A stretch of DNA of 64,000 bases from assembly GCA_036365455.1 (NCBI GenBank), contig JAWQUS010000011.1, forward strand, positions 3,988,001 through 4,052,000, written 5' to 3'. The notes beneath the pieces are model-generated. The model was given only the letters and a program-made list of their open reading frames with translations. It searched no databases and was not told the origin of the DNA. This DNA is from Macrosoma leucophasiata (taxonomy: Eukaryota; Arthropoda; Insecta; Lepidoptera; Hedylidae). Positions 9,425 to 18,868 of the stretch are shown here, piece after piece (the first letter of the stretch is position 1; each line of letters begins with the position of its first letter). A program made the translations under genes and the position numbers.

Positions 9425-9560
9425 GTAGGGGTAGTTTTATCGCGGGATTCTGCTGATTATCCTACATTATTGCATTAACTAGATACTGGAATGGTTTGAC
9501 CGCCATTGTTCTGTAGATTGACAGTACTAGAGGACGAAATCTCGTCTATTAGTGGGCAGT
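9425..9560. repeat. Dispersed repeat U, copy 2
   Basis: Shares ordered blocks with 4755-4890 (gtagttttatcg, ttattgcatt, agtgggc). It follows a LINE-like scrap (agaaagacgtccacagctgg). Confidence 0.35.
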
Positions 9561-9782
9561 GAAAGCAGGTCTAAGAACGTAATGACACATCACGTTTAGT
9601 TATTAGCAATTTTTCTAGAGCTTCCATTTTCGGCATCACTTTATAGTACAAACAAAATTGTGATGATCTGTCAATCCAATTTAAGTGGTGCTATATGAAT
9701 ATCTAATCATAATATCTATCACTATCATTAGAGATGTGAAAGTGAGCATAACATTGGCCCGTAATAACTATCACAAAGACAC

Positions 9783-10066
9783 TTTTTACTGGTGGTAGAG
9801 CTCCAGTTACGGAGCTCGCGGGTGTAGGCACCACCGCATTACCTAATATACTTGCCGCTAAATGGTAGTGTTCAGCACTATCGTGTTCCGGTCAGGTGGT
9901 AATGTACGGCCCTGTAATTTCCGGCACAGAGGCATAACACCTTAGGCCTCAGGAGTGGTAACGTATCTGCATTTTGACCTTGGTCGTGGGTGTCTATAGG
10001 CTGCAGTCATCACTTAACATCAATGTGAACTGCATGCTTGTTTGCCACTTCCATTACATAAAAAAA
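9783..10066 (+). mobile_element. SINE A (young subfamily), inserted into an older SINE A
   Basis: Full length from tttttactggtggtagag to an A tail at 10060-10066. The duplication aaagacac lies at 9775-9782 and 10064-10071. The flanks are the two parts of an A2 copy: cccgtaataactatcac before and caacatctaaggtctcag after. The nesting order is therefore certain. Confidence 0.85.
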
Positions 10067-10071
10067 GACAC

Positions 10072-10200
10072 AACATCTAAGGTCTCAGGGTTCTCAACGC
10101 ATCGACATTTTGACCTCTGGTCTTTCTGTGGGTGTCTTAAGGCTGCAGTTATCACTTAACATCAATGTGAACTGCATGCTTGTTTGCCATCTTTGTTACA
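10072..10200 (+). mobile_element. SINE A2, 3' part of the split host copy
   Basis: Continues the A2 sequence interrupted by the young copy: ctaaggtctcagg, cattttgacctctgg, tgcatgcttgtttgcca and an A-rich end. Its upstream part is 9750-9782. Confidence 0.7.
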
Positions 10201-10529
10201 AAAAATAAATAAGCACTGAATACTAGAAGATAACTAAACAAAAAAATGCCGAATATAATTTCAATATTTTCAATTGAATATTCAGAACTAATTAAAAATG
10301 AAAGTGTCGATGACACATTGATTGTGATAGTCATCAAATTGAATGATATTCGATAGCCAAACGACCTAGTTGCGAAACATAATCTCTGTTGACCTGAAGC
10401 GGAATATTCCATCCTTGAGTGACCAAGCCTAATAAAACAGTTTTTTTTACTTACAATTGCTGAAAGAATAACTTTCTGTTGACACAACATTTTATAACTA
10501 GGTAAGCAACTAAAAACTGTGTAGCTAAA

Positions 10530-10839
10530 CGTAACATCACGCCTGTAATCCCCGAAGGGGTAGGCAGAGGTAAATGCATGCATTCAAGCATACATGCAAA
10601 CACCCACGATTCGCCGGTTACGTTTTGGCCCATGTAACAGGTGGCGAGCCTGTTGACATCTCCGGGCACATTACCAAACTTTGAGGTACTGGGAAATTTC
10701 CAGAAAATGGAAAAATCCCAATAGAACCAGAGATAAAGGCTTTTTCACCATTATGTCTGATAACCCCCTACCCGGGAATCGAACCCAGGACCTCAGCGTA
10801 GTAGTAGTGGCCTGCTACCACTAGGCTACCGAGGCAGTT
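10530..10839 (-). mobile_element. tRNA-headed SINE C, minus strand
   Basis: Read on the minus strand the head is tgcctcggtagcctagtgg, with B-box-like gggttcgattcccgg, then a body holding ctttatctctggttc, a gtaacaggc-type block and gcatgcatttacctctgc, ending gattacaggcgtgatgttac. Other copies: 41960-42246 with a 10-bp duplication, and diverged copies at 34009-34215 and 51301-51530. Confidence 0.75.
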
Positions 10840-10914
10840 AATAATATTGATAATATTGATTATTGATAATATCTCCATTACAAATTCCATATCGACGCAT
10901 GAACCACTAGCATA

Positions 10915-11190
10915 ATAATGGCAACCCATTATACGTCCCACTGCTGGGCACGAGTCTCTCCCCTTTTTGGGGGGAGGGCTGGAGCTTACTCCACCACGCT
11001 GCTCCAATGCGGATTGGTGGAGGTGGGTAGGTCAGTGGCCAACCCGCTGTCGGATGTTTTCAAACCGCTCATTAGGCCTCCGACAAGGTTTAACGACTGC
11101 TATCTATCGATAGCAACCGGGACGGAAGCACGAAAACGCGCATTTAATTTGCCACTAGCGGTCACCCATCACACTACCAGACCGCGCCCG
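10915..11190 (-). mobile_element. 5S-headed SINE, 5'-truncated, minus strand
   Basis: Read on the minus strand it starts within the 5S-like head (gggcgcggtctggtagtgtg, gatgggtgaccgc), passes caaattaaatgcgcgttttc, gacagcgggttggccact and ccaccaatccgcattggag, and ends with cccagcagtgggacgtataa and an ATT tail. It aligns with the complete copy at 29878-30284 but lacks the first part of the head. Confidence 0.75.
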
Positions 11191-11277
11191 TCTGCGTGTG
11201 CCGCGCTCCGAATCGGACGAGCTGCCTACTCAATTACGTTTCGCGCGGCACTAGCCGTCGCTCGAATCTATGGTGCC

Positions 11278-12985
11278 ATGAGCGATACACTGGTGGCGAA
11301 CGAGCTGTTGGCTTTCTTGCAACAGAAATTGGATGTGATGGACGAGGTGTCCGCCATCCAAATATGTTGAACGAGTTTCAGCGAACAAGAAATAGCAAAT
11401 GCCAAGCTGTTGCTGTTTAAGTTGCTGATCAGAAGCGACCAGATGGTGTCCCGCAGGCGTGACGGGACTAAGAAGAGTCTGCAGGATATAATTACCCTGC
11501 TGAAGGAGGTGGATCCTGACGAGGTGCCGACGTTTGTGGCCAAGGATCTAAATAAGTTGCCTCCGGTAACCTTTGACCACGTGGACGTGAGTTGTCTTTT
11601 GAGAGACATCGTTTCTTTAAAGGCAAGTGTGCAGGACGCTCGTGAATAGTGTACAGTGTTTGTGATTAAAAAACAGTTTTGATAGTGATCGGCCATACAG
11701 TCCTCAATAGTATACGTTGTCAGCGCGTAGACGACATAGAACAATAGCGTTGTGTAGTCATCGATAGCATAGTACACAATAGTATACGTCGGAACGTAGA
11801 CGGTGCGTAAGTGACCAGTAGCGTTAGAGTATTATGTAACTTCTATTTTTAGATTTTGTCTTTTTTACGTTATATTTGTGATAATTTAGAATAATATTGA
11901 TAGTTTTGGGTCACTTAAAGCTCGTTTGTGTTTTATATAACTTAATTTTGTATAGTTTAATAGTTTTTTTGTATGTAATTTCATATTTTCTTTAGCATGT
12001 TTGTTTTATTTGACTTTGTTTTATAGTTTTCATCATTTGTAATAGTTTTATGTAAGTTTTATAACTGTAATATGTGTATTTTTGACTGAAAATAAAGAAT
12101 TTTGATGTTGTTTGTTTCCTTTCGGTAATGATCTGAGATACGTAGAGATTTTAATTGGCCAAATAGTGAAAAAGCGTTTTATTGGAAGATCGGTAGAGCG
12201 TGTCACCCTGGTTCGCTTGCACTGCTATATCCGCCATACGGCGTGCGTCTTCAATCCAGTCAATAGTAAAGTGTGGTCCGCCACAGCAAGTTTAGCAGAG
12301 GTGCAGAATAAGTTAGACGCCTCCCAAGTTACCGTCGCTGATTTGCGCAACCAAGTAAATGAGTTGAGTAATACTGTGGCAGTAACTAGGTCACTGACGG
12401 TGTCTAATAACATCAACACCGTGCGAGGTGCTTGCCCCCTCGATGCATCGCCTGCAAGTTTCCCGTCAGCGGTATTGTCACCGGCGCCGAATGCTATGCT
12501 TGCGGTATGCGCTGCCCGCACACCCTGCAGCCCCGCCCCCGTCCCCGCAGCCCCTCCCCGCGCTGCACGGTCTCCTACACGACTAGACTGTATGGTCACT
12601 GAGAGCGTCTCTGCGGGCTGATGATAATGATGGTTTCATGATGGTGCAAAGGAGGAAGCGCCGTCAGCGAACCAACAAGAACAGCTGCGGTAAGGCTCCC
12701 GTGGAGCCCAATATAGGTTTACACGCAGCTAAACCGAATACCCCGGTGTACATCTCCCGCCTCCACTACACCACTGAGGCGGAGGACGTCGTGGAGTTTC
12801 TTCGTCGAAAGCTGAAGTACACGCTGAGAGTGCAGCTGCTGGAGTCGCGCCGTAACGTCAACTTCAAGTCGTTCGTGGTGCGTGTGCCGACATTCCTGCT
12901 GCACCTCGTCATGGAGGAAAGCTTTTGGCCGCAAGATGTGGTGTTCCGTCGCTTCCGGGACAAGTGCCACTCGAACGCACAATGA
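11278..12985 (+). pseudogene. LINE ORF1 protein gene, split by solo LTR
   Basis: Reading starts MSDTLVANELLAFL and continues to SIQIC-like sequence, where one in-frame TGA (11368-11370) occurs. The same frame goes on to PPVTFDHVDVSCLL and SLKA at 11625. The solo LTR (11628-12285) interrupts codon reading. The frame resumes exactly at 12286 with SLAEVQNKLDASQ, a heptad-like region, then a Pro/Ala-rich stretch. A +1 shift near 12620 moves to the frame with VYISRLHYTTEAEDVVEFL and ESFWPQDVVFRRFR (12750-12960), the RRM-like, FWP-containing C-terminal domain common in lepidopteran LINE ORF1 proteins. Such proteins bind element RNA. Dead by one stop, one frameshift and the LTR. Confidence 0.75.
11628..12285 (+). 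mobile_element. Solo LTR (658 bp) inserted in LINE ORF1
   Basis: Starts TGTGCAGGACGC and ends GGTCCGCCACA, i.e. TGT...ACA, flanked by a 5-bp duplication GCAAG at 11623-11627 and 12286-12290. Contains an AATAAA polyadenylation signal at 12091-12096 and AT-rich then GC-richer parts, as LTRs do. Removing LTR plus one duplication returns the ORF1 frame without shift, which independently supports the boundaries. No internal region or second LTR remains, so it is a recombination remnant. The family (Gypsy or Bel-Pao type) cannot be told. Confidence 0.8.
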
Positions 12986-13048
12986 CACAGTGCAAGTGAA
13001 GTGTACTAACATAGTATAAAGATTTATGTACTAACACTATAATATATA

Positions 13049-13103
13049 CTACTACTCTCTGCCTACCCCGTTAGGGACCTGGCGTGAAGATACATACATA
13101 CAT
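13049..13103 (+). mobile_element. 55-bp RTE stub
   Basis: Only the RTE 3' end (ctctctgcctaccccgttag, gacctggcgtgaagatac, ATAC tail). A perfect 13-bp duplication actataatatata lies at 13036-13048 and 13104-13116. The boundaries are therefore exact and the mechanism is target-primed insertion. Confidence 0.85.
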
Positions 13104-13242
13104 ACTATAATATATATATTAATATGTATGTTAGTTTATAAGGTATTTAATTCTATGGGCCTGTTGTTTAATTTTAATCAATTTTGTTGCCTGTGTGTGT
13201 GTGGATAAATAAATAAATAAATAAATACGCACCACTAGCATA

Positions 13243-13870
13243 CTAGCATAAAATTATTTATTAACATAAACAACCATAAAACTAACTGGGTTAGGATTCC
13301 TATCCACCTGGTGGAAACCCTGAAATCTTCGCTCATTTCGACATTTCGAGCAAATTCGGGGATACAATTGAGAATTTTTACGCTCCATATGTCAGAGCAG
13401 GAACAATCTACCTTCTTCAACATCACTCATTTCTTGCTCCACCCAACATGTTTGCTGTCTCGGCAATTGGTTCGGATAATGGCTACGATTCTATTGGTCG
13501 CTCCGCTCTGGCGCACCATAACCTGGTATTTTAAAAAATATTTACTGGGATGATTCAGTTAAGAGTTGGAAGGCATAGACCGCATGAATCTCGCTGTGAA
13601 ATTGTTGTGTTCAGAGTTCTCGTGTTACAGTTTGTCGTTGCTAATTAGGTATTTAAATGGTGAAATAAGGGCCCGTAAAATCTACGATCCGCGTCGCATG
13701 GCATCTGCAAAACATCTCCTCAAACGTCTGGCGTGGCAACGCATCCGCATTGAGACCCCTATTTTTTATGGCCGGCCAATCTACATGACGGGCTGTAAGG
13801 CATCAATATGGACTGCTTCCATGACGCACAAATGACGTGGAAGGAAAAATAATTTAGTACACGTGTATTG
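13243..13870. other. Moderately GC-rich segment, unassigned
   Basis: Several 60-90 codon open frames overlap on both strands (plus 13311-13553, plus 13566-13835, minus 13235-13426) but none has recognisable motifs or splice sites that favour one. A late SINE-like scrap (gtggcaacgcatccgcattg) lies at about 13733. Confidence 0.3.
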
Positions 13871-14030
13871 TACTGGTGGCAGAGCCCCAGTGACGGAGCT
13901 CGCGGGCATAAGTACCACCGCATTACCTAATCTACTAATCGCTAAATGGTAGTGTTCAGCGCTATCGTGTTCCGGTCAGGTGGTTACGTACGACCCTGTA
14001 ATTTCCGACACAGAGGCATAACCACTTAGC
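13871..14030 (+). mobile_element. SINE A, 5' half only
   Basis: tactggtggcagagccc, gtaccaccgcattacc, tggtagtgttcagcgcta and cctgtaatttccgacac are present; the sequence stops after aggcataacc and the 3' half is absent. Confidence 0.7.
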
Positions 14031-14271
14031 GAAACGTGTTTTTTCGAATTCATCTGATTAATAATTCACAGAGTACAGTCTCTTGTATAAACTAAGAGAT
14101 AAGCCGCACGTATTACCTTGTCGTAACACAGTGTAGCGGTTTGCGTGCTACTGCATATTTATACCTGAGAGAATCTTGAAAGGAAATTCCGATGCACATT
14201 TATTTACATTTGAGAAACATGGAAGGCATAACTTTATAATAAAATTGTTAATGATTTTCCAAGATGTCCTA

Positions 14272-14311
14272 GAAAAATACCTATTGGAAAGAGTTCCAAT
14301 AGGTATTTTTC
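14272..14311. repeat. Perfect 18-bp inverted repeat, 4-nt loop
   Basis: Arms 14272-14289 (gaaaaatacctattggaa) and 14294-14311 are exact reverse complements with loop agag. No RNA polymerase III or terminator context explains it. Confidence 0.9.
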
Positions 14312-14399
14312 AGAGAATTTTATTAGCGAGAATAAGTTAGAGTTAGGTACCTAAGTAAATCATCTAGAGTTAGTTACAGATTTCAACACCAATCTAACT

Positions 14400-14575
14400 T
14401 ATACATAATTTTACTCACTATATATAGTATGTGTAATTTAAAAATAATATATTTATATTATTTATAGGGCTATGTAAATCAATGTACCGTTACATTTTGT
14501 AAGTTATAGTTTCTTCTTTACGTTTGTTGTTATTGAGTATATAAATAAATAAATAAAATAAAAAATAAAATACCC
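14400..14575 (+). mobile_element. Probable LINE 3' end with (AAAT)n tail
   Basis: AT-rich 3' untranslated-like sequence ending tgagtatataaataaataaat. Only tail and position suggest a 5'-truncated LINE; no coding part or duplication seen. Confidence 0.35.
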
Positions 14576-15582
14576 TTAAGGATGATGAGAACATGATAAT
14601 ATAATACGTATATTTAAACCATTATGAACATTTTAACCCATGATATATTTTATAGTTTTCTAGAAATTAGGGATGTTATATTATTTGTATTAGAATATTA
14701 GCGATGTTAGTCTAGTGTAGTGTCGCCAGCAGGGCTTCTGTAGATTCATAGTCCAATTGCTGCAGCCACTTATTTAATGTATCTTTTAGTTGGTGTTTTG
14801 TCAAAGGATATATTGATAAGTGTTTGTGTTAATTGCTTGCTACATTGAAACTATGTAGTTCAATTCTCGAACTCAAAGATATTCCTCTAATATCTTTGCT
14901 CGAACCAATCAGAAGATTGAACAGATATTGCTTGCCAATCAATTTTCAATGTAAGATACTTCGATTTTCTTTTTGGTCATGATACACATTATTTTATTTA
15001 CTGTTACCAATATGGATGTTATGGAACCATCTCAATCGTTCGTGCTCGAAGTATACCTATGCCTTTTGCGTTAGTCATTGTTCGCCAAATGATCAATCGG
15101 TTCACGTAAGTTTTCACCCAGAGCAAACTAGTTGTCCAATAATACATTATGTTGTAGGCATAACTTGGTATCATGTTCGTGTTAGTATTATTGATTGTTA
15201 AATGGTGCCTCAAATAAGATAATTATACATTTAATGGTTTTTGCTAATCTAATTCCTACACAGCAGTTCCTCTGACTGTGTGTCATCAGGCCGGACTGAA
15301 AATGGGTCTGGATTGCAATCCCTAAGGCGGACAGATAGACTCACGCCTGATCTTGTAAGTGTTCTGAATTTTCTTGCTACGGAACCCCAAAAAGCATCAA
15401 CAGTTTTACAATACACTGCGACTAAACTATGAAATTTTATGACGAACCTAAACTGAATCTATTAGCTTTGTCTCGTTTCTTCATACGAGCTGTCATATAA
15501 AAAGACGAAACAAAATTTTGGCAGTACTTAAATTTAATCGCATTATGACGTCATGGTACACAAAGGGGTTCGTCACTTTCAC
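14576..15582. other. AT-rich spacer, nothing recognised
   Basis: Overlapping chance frames at 15016-15213 on both strands carry no motif. No repeat shared with the rest of the window was noticed. Confidence 0.4.
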
Positions 15583-15725
15583 GGCCAAATACTCAAACGT
15601 CACTTAAATCTAAGTGGGACTTAACAGTCTTTATAAAACACGATAGAGATAATAGAGATTCAAACGATAAAAATAGCGCATATTTGAAGATTGCTTAAAA
15701 TTGAGTGACGTTTGAGTATTCGGCC
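15583..15725. mobile_element. MITE C, copy 1
   Basis: Long inverted ends: GGCCAAATACTCAAACGTCA at left and the reverse complement of GGCCGAATACTCAAACGTCA at right, about 143 bp in total. Related copies are at 22015-22138 and, split by a SINE, at 29762-30340; half copies lie around 50050-50405. No superfamily-specific duplication is consistent across copies. Confidence 0.75.
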
Positions 15726-15940
15726 ATTCTACCTCTAAAAACGTTTGACATCATGTTATATGTAAAAAAACGTATAATCGCTATGACGAGTTAAGAAATA
15801 CGGGAAGGACAAGCGTAACAAGTGTATTATCTCAAAGTCGAAGTCAAGGTTCTATTGTGGAAGATTGTTGAGCGCAATGAACAACAACACGAGGCGATAG
15901 CATTTAACTCACCGACTATATTTTATAATTTTATCAAGTT

Positions 15941-16178
15941 TACTGGTGATAGAGTTCCAGTGTTGGAGCTCAAGGGTGTAGGCACCAACCACCGCATTAC
16001 CTAATCTATCGTGTTCTTGTGAGATGGTTGTATGGCTCCGTAAAAATTTTACAGAGACAACAACTAAGGTATCAGGTGTGGCAACGCATCTAAATTTTAA
16101 CTTGTGGTTTTGTGTAGATGTTTCTATAGGCTGCAGTCATCACTTTACAACTTGTTTCACACCTCCGTTACATTAAAT
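15941..16178 (+). mobile_element. SINE A2, diverged
   Basis: tactggtgatagagttcc, ggcaccaaccaccgcatt, ggctccgtaaaaattttacagagac, acaactaaggtatcagg and ataggctgcagtcatcac follow the family order with indels; the A tail is short. Confidence 0.6.
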
Positions 16179-16226
16179 CATTAAGCCTAGGTTGCACCAA
16201 GATATTTGTTAAAGCTATTGTAACAC

Positions 16227-16534
16227 TTTTTTTGGTAGAGCTCCAGTGACGGAGCTCGCGGGCGTAGGCACCACCGCATTACCTAATATACTTGCCGCTA
16301 AATGGTAGTGTTCAGCACTATCGTGTTCCGGTCAGGTGGTAATGTACGGCTCTGTAATTTCCGGCACTGAGGTATAACACCTTAGGCCTCAGGAGTGGTA
16401 ACGCATCTGCATTTTGACCTTGGTCTTTGTGTGGGTGTCTTTAGGCTGCAGTCATCACTTAACATCAATGTGAACTGCATGCTTGTTTACCACTTTCATT
16501 ACATATAAAAAAATAATAATAAATAAAAAAAAAA
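16227..16534 (+). mobile_element. SINE A, first of two in MITE B
   Basis: ggtagagctccagtgacgga to tgcatgcttgtttaccac, followed by a long A-rich tail (16503-16534). It stands head-to-tail with the next copy. Confidence 0.8.
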
Positions 16535-16540
16535 CTGGTA

Positions 16541-16813
16541 TTCACTGGTGGTTGAGCTCCAGTGACGGAGCTCGCGGGCGTAAGCACCACCGCATTACCT
16601 AATATACTTTCCGCTAAATGTTATTGTTCAGCACTATCGCGTTCCGATCAGGTGGTAATGCACGGCCCTGTAATTTCCGGCACAGAGGCATAATACCTTA
16701 GGCCTCGCACCTGCATTTTGACCTTGGTCTTTGTGTGGGTGTCTATAGGCTGCAGTCATCACTTCAATGTGAACTGCATGCTTGTTTGCCACTGCCATTA
16801 CATAAAAAAAAAA
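16541..16813 (+). mobile_element. SINE A, second of two in MITE B
   Basis: Starts cactggtggttgagctcc directly after the A tail of the preceding copy. It lost about 20 bp at the aggcctc..gcacctgc junction and ends with poly(A) at 16804-16813. Insertion into the A tail of an existing SINE would explain the head-to-tail pair. Confidence 0.8.
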
Positions 16814-16911
16814 TATTTCACATCCTTCTCTACCTTGAACAGATTTCTTGTATAGAAGGATGTGAAATGTTACAATAACTTTAACATATATATTGGTGCA
16901 ACCCAGGCTAA

Positions 16912-17992
16912 TTAAAGTAGTTTTCGCAATTAACATCACGACTCACGCGTTAAAGGAGACGTTCCAAAATGTATGGAGCTTGGACCCGCACCATGTACAC
17001 TATATTGAGAGATGAAGCATAAAATACTAAATAACTTTCAGCTATTCAAATCGTTTATTAAATATTCAATTAATTGTCGTAAGTGTATTTCTGAACAAGA
17101 ATGTCATAGTAGCAATATGGCAACATATTCCTATCATACAAAAATTACGTTAAATAAATATTTCCGACAAAACTACGATTCATATTATTTTTTGAGTATT
17201 TTTCCATTATTTTGTGTATTTTTCTGTAACTTTTGATATAGTGTACAAGGTGCAGGCCCAATTTGGAACTTCTCCTTTACATTCAAATTAAACTAGTTCT
17301 ATCTAATGATTACTGATATACTAATAAGGTTATAATATAAAGCTATTATCGAATTTGATTTTGACACAATCACACAACACAGGCCAAATACAATATATGT
17401 CTCCCACGCATTGTAATGTAGATAGATTACATTAATGTAATATTACACGAATTCATTTTGTTTTCGTATCACTTTAAATTCGATAATTTCAGTGGTGTTT
17501 AAACATTTCAGTGAACTTGAACGTTATACCTGTCGATATTCTAATTGGAATACTGTACGACACTTCCGTTAAAATGAGCTATCGTAAGGCGAACCTTGGC
17601 ATTTTTATTCGATGTTCAATGCTTTTCAACGAAATTCTTTCAGGGGGCCGACCGCCTATCTCTAATGCTTTCTTTTAGGACGTTATTTTATCAGTTTAGT
17701 CCCGCCTATTAAACCGTTAAGCTTTTAATTATATCTATACATGTGGACGAACACACTTCCAGGAATTAGTTGGGCTGTACGAAACTGACAAGATGATGCC
17801 ATAATCGAAAGCTGAACGAAAGCATCAGAGATAGAATTAGGTCCGAAATGAAACACAGAAATGAGAGTGGATTTTACCGAAGAACTTACCCGACATAAAG
17901 CAAGTTTATTGTATAGACATTGCCAATATTACTTGATGCTGACATTTGACAGTATCAAATATTTGACAAAAACCCTTGATTTAGGGCCCCGT
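16912..17992. other. AT-rich spacer, nothing recognised
   Basis: A 74-codon open frame at 17012-17236 has no recognisable motif. No repeat ends seen. Confidence 0.4.
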
Positions 17993-18095
17993 CCCACACA
18001 TAACTGCGAATTCCCATCGCAAATATCTGCGAGCTCGCACGCATGCATCGCCTGCGATGCGGCGTCGCATCGCATCGCATCGTAGTTTTGTGTGG
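17993..18095. mobile_element. Small foldback element with GCATC repeats
   Basis: Ends CCCACACATAACTGCGA (17993-18009) and the inverse of CCACACAAAACTACGA (18080-18095). The interior has a run of gcatc units (about 18053-18082). Likely a MITE; no duplication identified. Confidence 0.5.
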
Positions 18096-18454
18096 CCTCC
18101 CTAATTCTCTATAGAGAGATTAGCAGAAAATGTTTTAAGTACAATTTGAACTCAAGTTCAGAGTTAAACTCTGTTTAAAATGTTGGAAATCTCCACCCCT
18201 TAGTGTGTAGATAGTGACGCGCAAGAGAATGCCTACGCGGCATTGACGTTACGGATTATTACGTCAGCAGTATTTACATGCGGTTTAGTTAGTGCACTCA
18301 CGGTGAATAGAATTGTTGTTAATGCACAACACGTGGTTCGTGAAACTAAGGACGAGTGAAGGCACGAATAGAGATCGATTTAGATATTGACTTAATGTCA
18401 GCGAAACTCTTGGCGCACTGCAAAACTGTTAAAATGTTAATCAGCACTTCTAGA
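18096..18454. other. Spacer with a 5' Helitron fragment at its end
   Basis: Unassigned sequence, then ccctactaatattataaatg near 18456 and a (GTCT)n run, the start of a Helitron derivative lacking its 3' end. Confidence 0.35.
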
Positions 18455-18658
18455 ATCCCTACTAATATTATAAATGCAAAGTCTGTCTGTCTGTTACCTT
18501 TTCACGTCTGTTACCGTTTCTCATACCTACTTACGTTAAAGTAATTACGAAAAAGTGAATCAGTTTCAAATCGTCTCCAGATTTTGTATGTAATTGATCA
18601 CCGCGTTGTATGTCAACTTCAAATGACAGTTCCGATCCGACCTTTAAGCTGTACTTTG

Positions 18659-18868
18659 TAAAAAATAAAATACGCTTACACTCACAGCCCCACAGTAGGT
18701 ATAAACCTGTGTCATAGGTACCGTTGTATACAAACAACACATGCACAAACACCCACACCCGAAACGAATATCGGTAGGCCATACAAATATTTGTCCCGGA
18801 GCGGGGATCGAACCCGCGGCCCTTAGAATCAAACGGTCATCACACACCGCTGGACCAAGCGGGTCGTC
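18659..18868 (-). mobile_element. tRNA-derived SINE B, minus strand
   Basis: Minus-strand head gacgacccgcttggtccagc with B-box-like gggttcgatccccgc, then acaaatatttgtatggcc, gtttcgggtgtgggtgtttg, ggtttatacctactgtgggg and tgtgagtgtaagcgtattt with an A-rich tail. It matches 45304-45514 over its full length. The head is a tRNA-like polymerase III promoter; anticodon identity is unclear. Confidence 0.85.

Larger units (their letters stand above)
11191..13226 (+). mobile_element. ORF1-only LINE derivative
   Basis: A GC-rich 5' region (11191-11277) leads into ORF1 (11278-12985 with a solo LTR inside), followed directly by a 3' region ending in (AAAT)n at 13205-13226. There is no endonuclease or reverse transcriptase ORF2 between the ORF1 stop and the tail. 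Known parallels are ORF1-only LINE derivatives such as mammalian HAL1; whether this is an amplified family or one internally deleted copy cannot be told here. A 55-bp RTE stub was inserted at 13049. Confidence 0.6.
10903..13242 (+). mobile_element. Composite insertion: inverted 5S-SINE joined head-to-head to an ORF1-only LINE
   Basis: The 12-bp sequence accactagcata occurs at 10903-10914 and 13231-13242 and brackets two elements. The left half (10915-11190) is a 5S-headed SINE in minus orientation with its ATT-rich tail outermost. The right half (11191-13226) is a LINE with ORF1 and an (AAAT)n tail outermost, plus later insertions. Both 3' tails face outward and both 5' ends meet at the junction near 11190. 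One shared duplication suggests a single event, such as twin priming on two different RNAs. Sequential insertion with chance identity, or mobilisation as a fixed chimera, remain possible. Confidence 0.6.
16185..16908. mobile_element. Harbinger-like MITE B, split by two SINE A copies
   Basis: Left end GCCTAGGTTGCACCA (16185) and right end complementary to GCCTGGGTTGCACCA (16908) are flanked by TAA at 16182-16184 and 16909-16911. A 3-bp TWA duplication with short inverted ends suits PIF/Harbinger. Internal halves (16185-16226, 16814-16908) match the uninterrupted copy at 36870-37005. Confidence 0.75.

Noticed and set aside
10768..11007. Pro/Ser-rich minus-strand ORF as a protein
   Set aside because: It spans the SINE C head and the 5S-SINE tail; the reading is accidental.
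11623..12290. Intron within ORF1
   Set aside because: GC-AG splicing would leave a stop in frame; TGT...ACA ends and the 5-bp duplication explain it better as an LTR.
12225..12599. 124-codon minus ORF opposite ORF1
   Set aside because: Shadow of the GC-rich Pro/Ala part of ORF1 on the other strand.
11278..12985. ORF1 domain as a domesticated host gene
   Set aside because: In-frame stop, frameshift and LTR insertion show no constraint; it sits within a retroposon with tail and duplication.
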